A stretch of 64,000 bases of DNA. Source: Pagrus major (taxonomy: Eukaryota; Chordata; Actinopteri; Spariformes; Sparidae). The translations under genes and the position numbers were made by a program. The stretch spans positions 3,121,297 through 3,185,296 of the forward strand of contig NC_133230.1 in the NCBI RefSeq assembly GCF_040436345.1. Reading direction: 5' to 3'. The notes beneath the pieces are model-generated. The model ran no database searches and had not been told where the DNA came from. It saw only the letters and a program-made list of their open reading frames with translations. This document shows, one piece after another, positions 9,179-20,544 of this stretch (positions are counted from its first letter, which is position 1; each line of letters begins with the position of its first letter).

Positions 9179-12100
9179 CTAACTCATACGCAGCTTTTGG
9201 TACACAGACCAGAAGAAGTGGAATATTGATCTGTGTGTGGGTTCATGCCAAGGAAGGGCACCTAGCACCTCCCGAGCCTGCCATTTATAGAGACCCTTCC
9301 ATTCCAGCAGTGCATACAGGAACTCCTCATCCTCACTGCAGTTAAGAGGAAAACACAAGAAGAGTTAGTAAGATGCAGTCCCTCTAATGGCCAAAAGGTG
9401 CTTGCTTAAAGAAAAGCTCTGAGTTTCAGAGTCATTAGGGCCACTAATGAGTCATTGACCAAACTTGCCTTCATGTGAGATGTAAGGGCTAGGTAGGCCC
9501 AGATGAAAATGGTTGTTAAGCTGTCGGTGGGTGGTAAGTAGTGTCGTACATTCACAGTCCTCCCTCCCCTGAACAGTTACAGTTCATCTAAACGTACACA
9601 GAGAGCCAAAGCAACACTACCAAGAACACTGCATGCTTGCAACTATGAACTTTACTGCATTGCTTACTAGAATAATAACTTTAATTTTAATGAAGAACAT
9701 AACCACTGTTCTGCCTATAACGCATTTGGCTGGATGGTCAAAAAACTTTAAAGTCATTTTTCTCAGTTTCATAGTTGGCATAGTTGCTGCGGATAGCCTT
9801 TGTAAAATCAGTGATCTGTTGACCTTTACTAATCCAGATGTGATTGTGTAACAACAGCAGAGCCGTCACTGCTGAAAATACAATTCAAATCATGACCATA
9901 AAATCGAAAGTCGGATCAAATCGTGGATTTGGAGTATCGTGACACCCCTAATATGTATTAGCATCAAAATATACTTCAAGTGTCCAAATTAAGATGCTCC
10001 TTCAGGTGAAAAAGCTCCCTGATAGTTGCTGCTATCCATTAGAGGCAAAACTGGCTGACGATGGTGACGGTCAACATGCCATTAAGTCTCTTGCCCTCTT
10101 GTGTCACTGCACACACCTTCCTTTTCACCAATTATGGGCCAAATTTTTATTTTATAGATTGATTTACCTCCATGTGAGACATTCTGACTGCATGCTTGCA
10201 ACTATGAGCTTCACTGCATTGATGTCGTCGCACTCCAGCAGCTCTGGGATTTTCAGCAGCATGACGTTCCACTGTTGGACACCAGGGGCCTGATACAACA
10301 AAGGCTAAATGTCATTAACAAGAAATAACAAGCACTGTTTCCAGTGATTAATACCAAAATGTTGGTCTCACCAGGTCTGAGATGGTATTGTGAAGACTCT
10401 CAGCATCTTGGGCAACTGTTTGTCCAACATCAGGACTCCAGCGCTTTTCCAGTTTCTTTCGGCTGCTTCGGACAAGATGTTTGAGGTAAGTGAGAGCGAT
10501 GAGCTTGTAGACCTCATCCATCACTGTCTGAGAGACACAAAGACGGACACAGGAAAAACGAAAAAAAGGTTGCAATAGATGCTAATTTAAATAAATACAG
10601 ATATTTGGTTGATTTGTCTTAAATAGTACGTTTAAAAAAAGTATGACTATATTGTTTTTTTAAGTGGGGGGTGGGTTAGAATGCCCCCTTACTGTGGAAA
10701 ATGTAACTTTAAACATACCCTTTGTATGTCCTGACACCATCCTAACAGCTTAGAGAAATGTGTCTTTACTCCAGAGATCAAGACCCATTGATTGTGCTCC
10801 GTTTTGAAGTATTTCTGAAGGAGGCGCTGTCGAACAGAAATTGTGCAAGACAAAGTTTTGAAATTTGACCAATCGAGGTGTTGTATTTTGGCAAACTGCT
10901 ATTTGCAGGACTAAAAAATGAACTTTAAAAAGCTACCTCTGCCATGTCAGCAACACTTTCCATCAGAAGGATCGAAGTAACTTCCTCCATGTTTTCAAGC
11001 GTTGCCATAATTTCCTGGATAAGGGAATCTTTGATGCCTTCACTGTAAGTCTGGACGTGCTGCCTGGGAGGAAATGTCATAAATGTCATTTAAAAGAATC
11101 GTCATCATCATATTTATTTTCTTACGGTAAGCTAAGCCTTTTAACTTGGTACATCCTATAGTGATTATAGTGCATTTCTATATTGTATTGGCTGTTTTAA
11201 TAGTCCCCTTGAAGAATCGCCGCTCCCCCTTGGAGGGCTATGCGTTTCCCTGTGATCCTGGGAGCTGTGTTGTTGGGGGCAATAGCACCTGGTAGGTTCT
11301 TTCAGGGCAAATTGGTCTCAGGGGAGGGGGCATACTAAGAGCCATTCAAAGACCCCATATGAATCTGCCATAAAAGACAAGGAGCACTTTGCCTGGAATA
11401 GGGAATACCCCGCCCAGCCTCTCAGTGCACCTCTGCAAGCACAACAAGCACAGAACAGACTGACTGTGACAGGATGCATGGGATGCGCTTCTCACGCACG
11501 TGTCTGCTGCATCGTGTGATCTAAAGATTCTGAGTCTCGCCTATTTCTACCGCAACATGTTGACCCTACACAGGGTTGACCCTTCTCCAATCCTGTTCGT
11601 GAAATGAATGGACAGGAACTCTAGGTGTAGCCGCGTTGAGGAGTGTCCGCTTCAGGAAACTCAGTATTGCGTTTCAACCTTTTGCAGATGATGTTGCTCT
11701 GTTGGCTTCTGGCAGTCACAAGTCTTCTGTGAGCTCAGATGATTAGGATGCCTTCTGGGCGCTTCCCTTTGGAGGTTTTCTAGGCACAACCAAGTGGGAG
11801 GAGACCTCAGGGCAGACCCACAACTCGCTTGAGGGAATAAATATAGTAAATCTGGTCTGGAAATGTCGAAGATGAGCTGAAAAGCTTTTCTGGGGAGAGT
11901 AAGATCTGGAATACCCTGCTTAGCCTCTGCAAGCGCGACCCAACCCCGGAAGCAAAAGAAAGTGGACGGATGAATGTTTTCACTGTGTTTTTATTACAAA
12001 CTGTGTTCATAAGAAATTATCCCTAACAGTAAGTTTAACTGAAGTGAATTATTATTTGGCAGAGAGACAGAAATACTCAAATACTCACTTAATTTCTTTA

Positions 12101-15100
12101 CAAGTTATCAAAGTCTTGAAGAAGTCTATCTTATTTGGTATGGCCTTTTTTGCTTTTTCTCTGAGAATCTCAGTCTGCTCAGAGGCGTACCTACAAATCA
12201 AAGATCAGAACTTCGTGATCAAATCTCAAAATATTTCTAAATGCATAATTTGGTTCAAAGATTTGCAGATAATTGATTAATTCCTGAAGTAAAAATAGAT
12301 TCTCACCTCCCCAGAAACATCTTCAGCTCTTGGAAACAGACCTCCTGGACGTCATGAGACAGTTTTGAGCTGATTGTCTGTGCTTCTTCAGGCATGGCAG
12401 TTATTAGCTTATTTTTTTTTAAAAAGCCGAACAAAACAAAAAAAAAGGGATTTAAATTAAATCCATATTGACAAAGTTATCTGCACACAGACACACACAC
12501 ACAAGTCAAACTGAATCCCTTCGCATGCACTTTTAAAGTAACAAGAGACACGTTTTAAACATCTGCTTTACTAAGTACCTGAATAATGTCCACGTAAAGT
12601 CCAATGCAAGATTCCTCACTGTCACAATCTTCTTGGTTTCTGTGAATCAGCAGGATTTTATCTAGACGTTCTCTGATTTCTTTCTGCGGACAAAAAGAGA
12701 TACAGAAACTACTAACTCTAAAATCTACTTTTCTTACAAATAGCACCTTTAATGATTTTAGTAGTGGTAATTTTTTTGTTTTATATATTGACCATGATTC
12801 TATTTTTAAGAGCAATAAAAGGGGAAAACATCCAAGGGGTGAATACTTTTTATAGGCACTGTATATATATATATATATAGATGTATATATATATATAGAT
12901 GTGTATATATATATATATATATATACTGGTCAACTTCTGACTTATTCTGACCTTGCACTCTTCCTTGCATGCATTTTCTTTATGACTCACGATAACATAA
13001 ACTTTCATTGATCCCTACAAGGGTAATTCACTTAAAAGCATGATGCGTGAGCACCCCAAACATTATTAAGTTCCTATTCTTACCTGCACATTTTCAAGCA
13101 GTAGGTCCGTTGCTTTTGCTACCAATTCTGTCAACAGCAGGAAGTCACCTTTTTCTATGGGAGCATTTTTTTGAAGGTCAGGATGACCGAGCACCTCCTG
13201 ACTGAGAGAACCACCATCACAACTGAGCAGGAGCAGGTTTCACTTCTGAACCTCATATTATACTATTCAGTAATAATAACAGAGTTACTGAGAGCACAGG
13301 AGGTACATTGTAAATGTCAGTTAATTTACACTTTTATGTTTAGTATGTTTGTGTAAACTCATACTTGTCCTTTAAATGCGAGCCGACAGCCAGCAGGTGA
13401 TTAATGTGATTAGCTCAGCTTAGACAGGAAACAGGAGGAAACAGCTAGCCTGGCTCTATTCTCATAATAACAAAATACACCAGCAGTCACCTCTAAGATG
13501 GGTGTGGTCCAACCTTTGAGCACTGAATACTAGTGTAATAATTTAGTAATGACTACTGAAACATGAAGGTGTTGACGGCTGGTGTGGCTGGTGTGATCTC
13601 ATCGCGAGATGGTTTCAGAGTTGCTGGTGGTAGTTTAACATTTATCATATATACAAGAGAGTAATATCACAGCCCAGAAACAGACTTTGCCAATACTGTT
13701 TCTGGAAATTGGGGTGCAATGATATAAATCTTCTTATCTACCTTTTGGCAAGAAAGTGAATATTCCCCCAAATTATTTTATTACAGGTCATAAGAACATT
13801 TGATTTTGTCATTGGTTGAAGCACAATGGTGCTGTAGGTCAGTTACTCTAAGTAAAGGAAGATATAGGATGTAAAATGGGGGGATAGCTTACATACCTCA
13901 GATATGTATGCAGGACCCACTTCATCAGCTGAAAGGATTTCTGGCAGGACTGGACTTTCTTGAATAGATCACTGATGTGATCAAGTGTCTGACGATGGTA
14001 GCAGTCAATCAGACATCCAATCAAACCCATTTTCTCCAACCTGGGACTCAGCCTCATGAGCTCATTGCGCACAGTCTCCTGCACACTGAACAGGTGCTGC
14101 TGAAGGTTCTGGTCCAGATCTGACGGTGGCTTTGGGAAGTGCTGGGACACTGATTCTTGTAGGAGGCGAACATCTCTCTGTTTCTGCTGAGCTGAGTCGG
14201 TCCTGGGCCGCAGTGAGCAACATGATCCATCCTCAGAGGGGTTGACATCAGAGGTCACACCCAGAAGTTCAGCCAGATCCTGCAGTGGGGTCTCCTCCAC
14301 ACTCAGCTGTTCCACCTGAGTGGTGAAGGTTTTCTGATCCGAGGGGTTGTCGTTAGCTGCCAGGTCGTATCCTATAAAAGAGTCCATCTCAAGCTTTTAG
14401 TTTTAAGTACTGGACATATGACTTTAAAATGCAAAGAAGTGATACACACATGTCACAGTTCTGCTGATTTAATCCTTATATGAGTGGTAATTTTTGAGTT
14501 GGTATTGTCCACTTCAAGCAGTTGCGATGACAGAAGTGGTGCTGCCATGCTGTCAACGTGGTGATGGTCAAATCACCCCACACAAAAAAATTTAAATGAA
14601 ATGAGCGATGCTATTTTTTCAGAAAACAAAGTGTTTTGACTTAAGGTAGCAAGCTACCTGTTTCAGTCACCATAAACACAGCTGTAGATGCCCCAAGGTC
14701 TCGTGACCACAAAACCCAATGTAGATGGCTCAACCTCCCGTCGAAGATATCAGTTTATTGTTGCCACAAACACAGCTGGAAAGTATCTGAAGGTCTCCTT
14801 CAAAATATCCAGCGGTGTCACATTTACAAATGTTGAAATGCTGCGGTCCCTCATCAATAATATCCACCGTCCCCTCCACCTCCTTACATGAACATGAGTT
14901 CAGCAAGGAGGCTTAAGGGGAGCTGTCGTGTTGTCTACATTTTGCTTTTTTAGAATCACTATGTTATGATATACATCTATCAACCACAACAATAAAACCA
15001 CTGGCCAGGTCATGATTTGGGGTTTTGGTGTGGATTTTCTCCGTGCTTGGTGTGTGGTTTTCTGCTTGTGTTTGTTTTAGAGGTGCAGCGGAGGCTAGTA

Positions 15101-16224
15101 ATGGTTCCTGGAGGGCTGGAGCTTCTGCCTCACACACCTGCAGCGAATCTCGTTATCACTCCAGCCTAAATACTCTGGTCTACTCTTCATTCAGCCCCTC
15201 AGCCTCCAACCTCCAACCTCAACCTCCAGCCTCCAGCCTCCACTGCGGGGATAGCCGCAGAACAGCCACCATACCAGCCAACACACTCTTCAGTCCACCA
15301 GTGCTTCACCGCAAGTAACCACTCCTCCTGCAACTCTACCTCTGCCAGCTTACTCAAGACCTGCACTTAATTCTGACCATTTTGTTAAATAATGCTCTTA
15401 AATCCTTCCCAGTCTTGGTGTCCGCTCTTGGGTCCTACAAAACATTTTCAATCATCACAGGTATACCCTTTTCATTCATTCTGCGGATGGCCTGAAGCCA
15501 CAGATCTCTTCTTTTAATGTCCTTCTTTCTTTGGGAAAGTAAATAAAATCATAAATTAAATATCATTACATTGTTTACCTGAAGAATGCTACACAAGGAC
15601 TTGGGCATGTCGCTACCAGCTGTTTGCCTCACAGCATTTGTTTTTGGCCAAAGGGAGGCGTGGTCCCTCTGATGAAAGTGAAATTGGCGTGTTGGCGCTC
15701 AACTATCTCGTCATCTCATTTACAATGCAATGTTCTGCTGAGAAACCTTGGGTGCTGGCATCTATGTGGATGTCTCTTGACACGCACCACACACCCAAAC
15801 ACTGTTGTGGAACAAGTGCACCCCTACCCACCCATGGGAAGGGCACTCCACAATGGCAGAGGCCCCCCAGCAGGACAATGCGCCCAGACACACCACAAAA
15901 ACTGCTCGGGGACAGATCGAGTGCCTTGATAAAGAGCATCTGTGGAATGTGACGGAGTGAGTCTCTGGAGACATTCGTAGCTTCCGTGTTTGGACTGTTT
16001 TAGCAGGCTAGCTTTAGCTTTCAGAGAAGAAAGGTTCGTTACTGTACACAAATAACAAACTTGGATTGATGGCTCAATAGCCAAATCTAAAGCTATACTA
16101 AAATGAAAAACACAGAGACAGCCGGTTGTACATAATGAGGATAATAACAATAGTCTAAATAAAAAGAGGCTGGTGCATGTAAACTATGCAAAGTGCACCC
16201 ATAAACATAACAGGCTCTTACCAT
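9179..16224 (-). CDS. tnfaip2-like: TNFAIP2-like protein, copy B (Sec6/EXOC3 family), 11 exons, remodelled 3' end
   Basis: Coding exons, 5' to 3': 16224-16222 (ATG), 14393-13897, 13201-13084, 12683-12579, 12407-12307, 12190-12089, 11063-10937, 10826-10719, 10527-10372, 10289-10168, 9335-9179. The sum is 1596 nt, giving 531 aa plus stop, with all phases consistent. The body is highly similar to copy A (for example SDVNPSEDGSCCSL and RNELMRLSPRLEKMG are shared). There are three oddities. Exon 10 ends in new sequence (QSECLTWR) read into inserted DNA, with a GTAAAT donor. The final exon lost about 130 bp relative to copy A and ends in HRSIFHFFWSVYQKLRMS, using former 3'UTR. The exon 5 acceptor follows an A-rich stretch instead of a pyrimidine tract. 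The frame is intact throughout, so it may still be expressed, but expression is not shown. Confidence 0.75.
9575..9662 (-). pseudogene. orphan duplicate of the exon 10 3' end and donor in copy B
   Basis: This segment aligns with copy A 4246-4332, that is, the last part of exon 10 plus the start of intron 10. It keeps CAGTGTTCTTG before a GTAGTG donor. It is separated from the working exon 10 of copy B by about 525 bp. A 34-bp direct repeat (9629-9662 and 10188-10222) flanks that interval. Confidence 0.65.
9663..10187. mobile_element. 525-bp insertion splitting exon 10 of copy B; contains a GGGGTGTCACGAT-type element end
   Basis: The segment is absent from copy A and flanked by a 34-bp imperfect direct repeat. 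At 9934-9951 it holds ATCGTGACACCCCTA, the same terminal sequence as the element at 23321-23726. The opposite end of that element is missing here. The longest open stretch (9994-10293 +) has no recognisable product and is not called as a gene. Confidence 0.5.
11251..11976 (+). mobile_element. Rex3-type RTE non-LTR retrotransposon fragment in intron 6 of copy B
   Basis: Three parts are recognisable in order. First is the leader, matching 5186-5345. Second is a reverse-transcriptase remnant whose + strand translation includes FADDVALLAS (around 11681-11710), the FADD catalytic motif. Third is the characteristic 3' end, translating as a basic RMPSGRFPL-type segment from about 11748, followed by the GGACGGATGAATG tail near 11976. 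Frameshifts and missing parts show it is dead. It lies on the strand opposite the host gene. Confidence 0.75.
12832..12862 (+). mobile_element. Tc1-like terminal inverted repeat fragment in intron 3 of copy B
   Basis: AAGGGGTGAATACTTTTTAT followed by AGGCACTGTA is nearly identical to the copy A end at 6111-6140, and the surrounding intron is also homologous. Confidence 0.6.
12860..12930. repeat. (TA)n microsatellite with interspersed GATG
   Basis: This is an alternating TA run interrupted twice by GATG or GTG. It follows the Tc1-like end and lies in intron 3 of copy B. Confidence 0.9.
13370..13500 (+). repeat. dispersed repeat with AACAGCTAGCCTGGCTCT core
   Basis: The sequence GAAACAGCTAGCCTGGCTCT also occurs at 61630-61650, and its reverse complement family is at 47390-47500. 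It is part of a very abundant teleost repeat that reads TTAGCTTAGCATAAAGACTG. Here it lies between exons 2 and 3 of copy B. Confidence 0.6.
14520..14950. repeat. repeat-derived insertion in intron 1 of copy B
   Basis: The flanking sequence on both sides aligns with copy A intron 1, but this block does not. Part of it (around 14775-14830, AACACAGCTGGAAAGTATCT) resembles 18655-18720. It is an insertion of an unclassified interspersed repeat. Confidence 0.4.
15015..15990. mobile_element. composite repeat insertion in intron 1 of copy B with a transposase-like remnant
   Basis: This block is absent from intron 1 of copy A. On the + strand 15710-15960 reads through words such as QQDNAP and EHLWN. 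These resemble the C-terminal catalytic part of Tc1-like transposases and belong to the CACCGATCAGCC repeat family. Frames are broken. The stretch 15201-15242 is a (CCTCCARC)n tract. Confidence 0.5.
15201..15242 (+). repeat. CCTCCA-type short tandem repeat
   Basis: The units CCTCCAACCTCCAACCTCAA and CCTCCAGCCTCCAGCCTCCA follow one another, a C-rich minisatellite about 40 bp long. Confidence 0.8.
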
Positions 16225-16327
16225 ATTGTTTGTTCTTATTCTTTGCATTTCTCCTGTTGAAAAAGTTTTTCATCTTCGGTTTGTGTTTGCACCTTCCTTC
16301 TCGGAGCTGTGCTAGTCCGTGAACCAG

Positions 16328-16337
16328 CTTTTATAAA
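16328..16337 (-). promoter_or_regulatory. TATA box of TNFAIP2-like copy B
   Basis: On the minus strand the sequence reads TTTATAAAAG, a good TATA match and the best of the three copies. Exon 1 is then about 16222-16303. Confidence 0.6.
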
Positions 16338-16366
16338 GGTGGATTTGTGATAATATCAAAAACGTA

Positions 16367-16381
16367 CTTCCGTTTCTTCTC
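16367..16381 (-). promoter_or_regulatory. ISRE-like element upstream of copy B
   Basis: On the minus strand the sequence reads GAGAAGAAACGGAAG. It contains GAAACGGAAG, one base from GAAANNGAAA, and an ETS-like GGAAG. It lies 30 bp upstream of the TATA box. Confidence 0.5.
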
Positions 16382-16750
16382 ATCACAAAACTCAAGTGGG
16401 TTGAGTCTGTCTCTTGTAAAAGTTAAACTAGCCCAACTTTAAGCCTGGATCATAGTTTGAATTGGAGTTTAAAGTTTTGGTGCAACAGAATTAAAAGTAT
16501 TCTAGGTTTGGATTGAATTTTTTAGTTCCAAGGTTTAGTGCAACCGAATTTAAACTTAAATCGTGATTTAACAGGTTTAAGAGTTGATCCTTGTTGGTGC
16601 ATTCCTTAGTTTCAGTAAATGAGCTGGAGCTTTATGTGAGAGGACACACCCACAGGTCCTCGGTGAGATCACACCTCTTTAATTACCTGGACCGACCTCA
16701 GTGTGGACAGATGTGTCTTAGAGGAAACCTGCCTGAGTCGTGTTCCTAAC

Positions 16751-19726
16751 ATGAAAAAACAAGTGAAATTTGCAGAAAGACAGACGATCCACAGGCTCCA
16801 TCGGGATGAGGCTCTGCCGAGGTAAAGTACTCTTTTAATATTAGTCCTAATTATATTTATCCACCTGTGAGTTTGTGTAAACTTTTCTTTCTCTTTCTGT
16901 TGCAGAAGCACCGGGAAGTCCAAAGATGGTAAGTTTAAGACAGTTTTCATTCAAAATAAATAGGTCAGCTGCAAACAGAAATCAGAGGGAACCCAAATAA
17001 TGTCTCAGCTTTTTTATTCAGCATATTGAATCCACCGTATTCTGTCTATTTTCCTGTCTCTCCTCGGTTCAGATTTCAGATGTGCATGCTCTATCTCCTT
17101 GTTAAATAAACAAAACATGTCTGGTATCCTGTCTGCTCTGAAACGTGAGCACCAGGTTTAGTATCGGGGACACAGCAGTGTGAGGATATCAGTGGAAAAG
17201 AATCGGACACCTGAACCCGACCCGGGTCACGCCTGACGAGTTACAGGAAGAAAGCTCCCTCGTGCTGTTTTCTAATTAGAAGCTCTTTGGTTTGACTCTT
17301 TAACTAAGCCCACAGACGTGTCTTCAGTCGTGTCACGTGTGCCAGATTACAGTTGACACTTTGACAACTTTACAGGCCGAATGTCATCTCTTAAATATCT
17401 CCTTGATATATCTAAGTCTTTGGTACATTCTGTAACAACAATTACACCCATTTTATCCAGCGAATAACCAGGTCGCTTAAGTCTTCATTTAACTGTTACG
17501 CTGTACAAAGAAGAGGGACTCTTCTTTCATGGATGTGACTTCCTCCGGCAAGTCTCACGGATGCCCGATTTGGATTAGGATCCGGGAAATGTTGAGACGG
17601 GTCGCCTTCAGATGCTGTTGTTCTTATTCAGCATGATGTTTGGGTGGGTGGCGCATTTTAGGTGGTGTCCACATGAATGCCAGGACCCAAGGTTTTCCCA
17701 GCAGTACACTGCATTGTAACAAGATGATCAATGTTCTTCATATCAACTGCTTGGTGTTAATTGTACATTTTATTTATTGCATCTTAGAAAACTGTCAACT
17801 GGCCACTGAGGCACACGTCTGTCAATGTCTGTCTGTTTAACAGTATTAAAAGATGCCAACATGAACTTCAACAATGGTTTGAAAACCAGCAGATCAGCAG
17901 CTGTGAGGTCTGAACCACAACTCCAGCACATGACGACCATAAAAATCCCCAAAACCATGACGGCGGCGCCGTTTCTGAAGGTAGAACGACTGATTGCGTG
18001 CTTTATCTTCTAATGAAAGGTTACTTGAGTACAACAGCAATAATCAAAGGAACAGAAAGCAGCCGTGTCAGTGTGTGAGAGTGAAGTGAAACCTGATCTC
18101 CGTCTATCCTGCAGCACTCAGCTCTGACACCAGCTCAGAAGGAGTACCTGTACACCATCGCAGCTTCCTCCAGCGCCACACACGTCCGAAACCTCATCAC
18201 ACAACACTACATGAACGTGCTGCACAGGTGTATACGCACAGGTGAGGAGAACGACTGTGCAGGTGGTTTAATCGATATATCGTACTTGCACTTTGTAGGT
18301 TTTATTATCACCACCGGGGTTTTGTTTTCATCTCTGTCCGTCTGTTTATAGGTTGGTTTGTTGGTTTGTCAGCAGGATTACACAAAAACTACTGAACGGA
18401 TTCCCACAAAACTTGGACTGAGGATGGGTCTCAGCCCAGAATAGACCCCATTAACTTTTGGTGCAGATCCAGATAAAGGGACAGTCCAGGACTTTTATGT
18501 TCTGGCTAGGTTTACGCACAAAAAACACTTGTATAAATACCTGTTTTCTTCGCTACAATCACAGACGAGGATGATCCAACTTCCCTAGAAAAATGTCGCC
18601 GTGAAAACATCTCAAAAATGAAAAGGTCTCCTTAAAAATTACCTGGTTTTCACACTACAAAAACAGCTGGAAATGTCCCCAGGTGTCCTTAAAAATGTCC
18701 AGTGGTGTGACTTGAACTCGCTTCCTGATTGGCACAAATGTCCACCTTGGATGTATTTGTGGTAAAACTTTAACTGCATACGTTATATCCTGTTCCAGTT
18801 ACCTTCATACCCAATCATGACACTATCACCTATTACCAGTTAACCTGTTTACCTGTGGAATCATCCAAACAGGTGTTTTTGAAGCATTCGACATCTTTCT
18901 CCATCTTTTGTTGCTCCTGTCTCAACTTGATTGAAACATATTGCTGTCGTCAAATTCACAAAAATCAATGAAAACATTGAATATATTGTCTTTGTTCTGT
19001 TTCCAATTGAAATTATGGGAAAATAAGTTTGAACATTTATTTGTTTTTGCTTCTGTTTCGAGGCTGCAACCCGGAAGGAGACGACACTGTTGGGACTTCC
19101 TTACCGGAGACTAATGACGGGAAACATCGACCAGAGGTTTCTTCTCGGGTGAAGCACAAGGAGAAGATAAACACCAGTGCAAAGAATCCTGGGAAATCCT
19201 TTCTTCCCAAAATCCCCAACAGGCGAGCCGGGTAGGACTCACAGTTTAACAGATATTTATTTACAGAAGCAGGATTTAAAGACATATATTTATTTTCTAT
19301 CTGAGTAGCAGCAGGTCTGTTGCTTAATGCTGTAAAAAGAAGCAGAACATGTTTAAATTTTGTTTACTGACATCTCACCTCGGAAAGAAAGATGACACAG
19401 AACTTTTTACCAAGTTTAATAATCCACTTTTGCAGGATTTCCAACACATCAGCGACAAAACAAAGATCGATGAAGAAACCTACAACAACATCACCCACAG
19501 TGAGAAGGAAAAGTCCAAGAAGTGAGTCTGTGAAAATGTTTGGGACTGTTAATTTCTTCAAATATGTTGGATATATTGGAATATTTTTGTTTTATTTCCA
19601 GGAGTGAGGATCAGACTGTTGGAGGAAGAGGAGCAGGAGGAGGAAGGACTGAACGACTCTCTGAGTGACTGCCTGAGCTCACTCTCTGTAGGAGAATGGG
19701 ACGATGACGTCCTCTTAGATTTATGA
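16751..19726 (+). CDS. fam216a: FAM216A orthologue, 7 coding exons
   Basis: Coding exons: 16751-16821, 16906-16928, 17844-17980, 18115-18241, 19063-19231, 19436-19521, 19602-19726. The sum is 738 nt, giving 245 aa plus stop. All junctions are GT-AG and phases agree (2,1,0,1,2,1). The protein starts MKKQVKFAERQTIHRL. Exon 4 carries the best conserved part, LTPAQKEYLYTIAASSSATH followed by a QHYMNVLHRCIR segment. This matches my memory of the FAM216 signature; human FAM216A is 273 aa. The C-terminus is acidic (GEWDDDVLLDL). Molecular function is unknown. Identification is supported by the tail-to-tail neighbour VPS29, as at human 12q24.11. Confidence 0.82.
18351..18490 (+). repeat. dispersed repeat, copy 2 (partner of 412-556)
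   Basis: It starts GGTTGGTTTGTTGGTTTGTC and ends near GATCCAGATAAAGGGA. It lies in intron 4 of FAM216A. Confidence 0.6.
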
Positions 19727-19856
19727 CATTTCACACTATCAGTTTTATGTAACCTGAGAATAATGTTGAAGGGATTTTTCTTCCCCTCTCTCCTCACCTT
19801 CATGGCTCCTTGACAGACTTGCAATCCTGTTGGTAATTTGTGAAATTGGGGAGCTA

Positions 19857-19862
19857 AATAAA
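19857..19862 (+). terminator. poly(A) signal of FAM216A
   Basis: AATAAA lies 131 nt after the stop codon, followed about 15-25 nt later by a TG-rich stretch. Confidence 0.7.
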
Positions 19863-20544
19863 GAAGTCTGCTCTGTCTGCACTGCACCATGTGTTGTGAG
19901 CTTTAGTGCCCTCCAGTGGCGGCAAGAGAAGAGAGTTTTTATTCATTTAATTTCTAGGAAATCACATGTTCATTGCTTGTATTAAAAGAGAAGCATGAGG
20001 TAAACTTCTGAGTCATTTCCCTCCAATCATTGACCTTTAAATACATATTTTATCTCCTGACAGGAAGGTCTAAATGATGTTTCAAACTTCTTACACTAAT
20101 GTATGTATATTATATACTTCTTTAATATTGTTTTGTATTTATTTCTAGTCATTTCTCATGTACTGTATTTAGTCACATGGCCACTAACAAACTAACACTC
20201 AAAATATCACAAGAACTTTTTGACAAAACAACCAAAAAGTCTCAATATTCTGTTAATTTCCACATTTTTCACATTAATTTGGCTGCTAAAACATATTTTA
20301 TTTCCCTACATGAAGGTCTAAATTATGTTTCAAAGACTTCTCGGCAATGCCAGGAACAAATATAGTCAAATATAAGAATATTGACTTAAACAATGCAGAA
20401 TCACCCTCTAAAAAGGGCTAGGGGGGCTCGACTGTTGAGTGTTTATTCTGTAATATTGTCTTCCTGAGTTTCCTGCTTTTGTCTGTTTGTTTTCAAGGTC
20501 GTATTTAAATAAAGTTTGCATTATTAACTGTCTTTTGTTAAGGG

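Noticed and set aside
9618-9662. The old exon 10 donor of copy B as the working splice site
   Set aside because: Reaching it requires reading through about 550 bp that begins with an in-frame TAA just past 10168. The new donor at 10168 keeps the frame.
15624-15952. Open stretches of about 100 codons on both strands
   Set aside because: The + strand shows broken transposase-like words. This is a dead repeat in intron 1 of copy B, not a gene.
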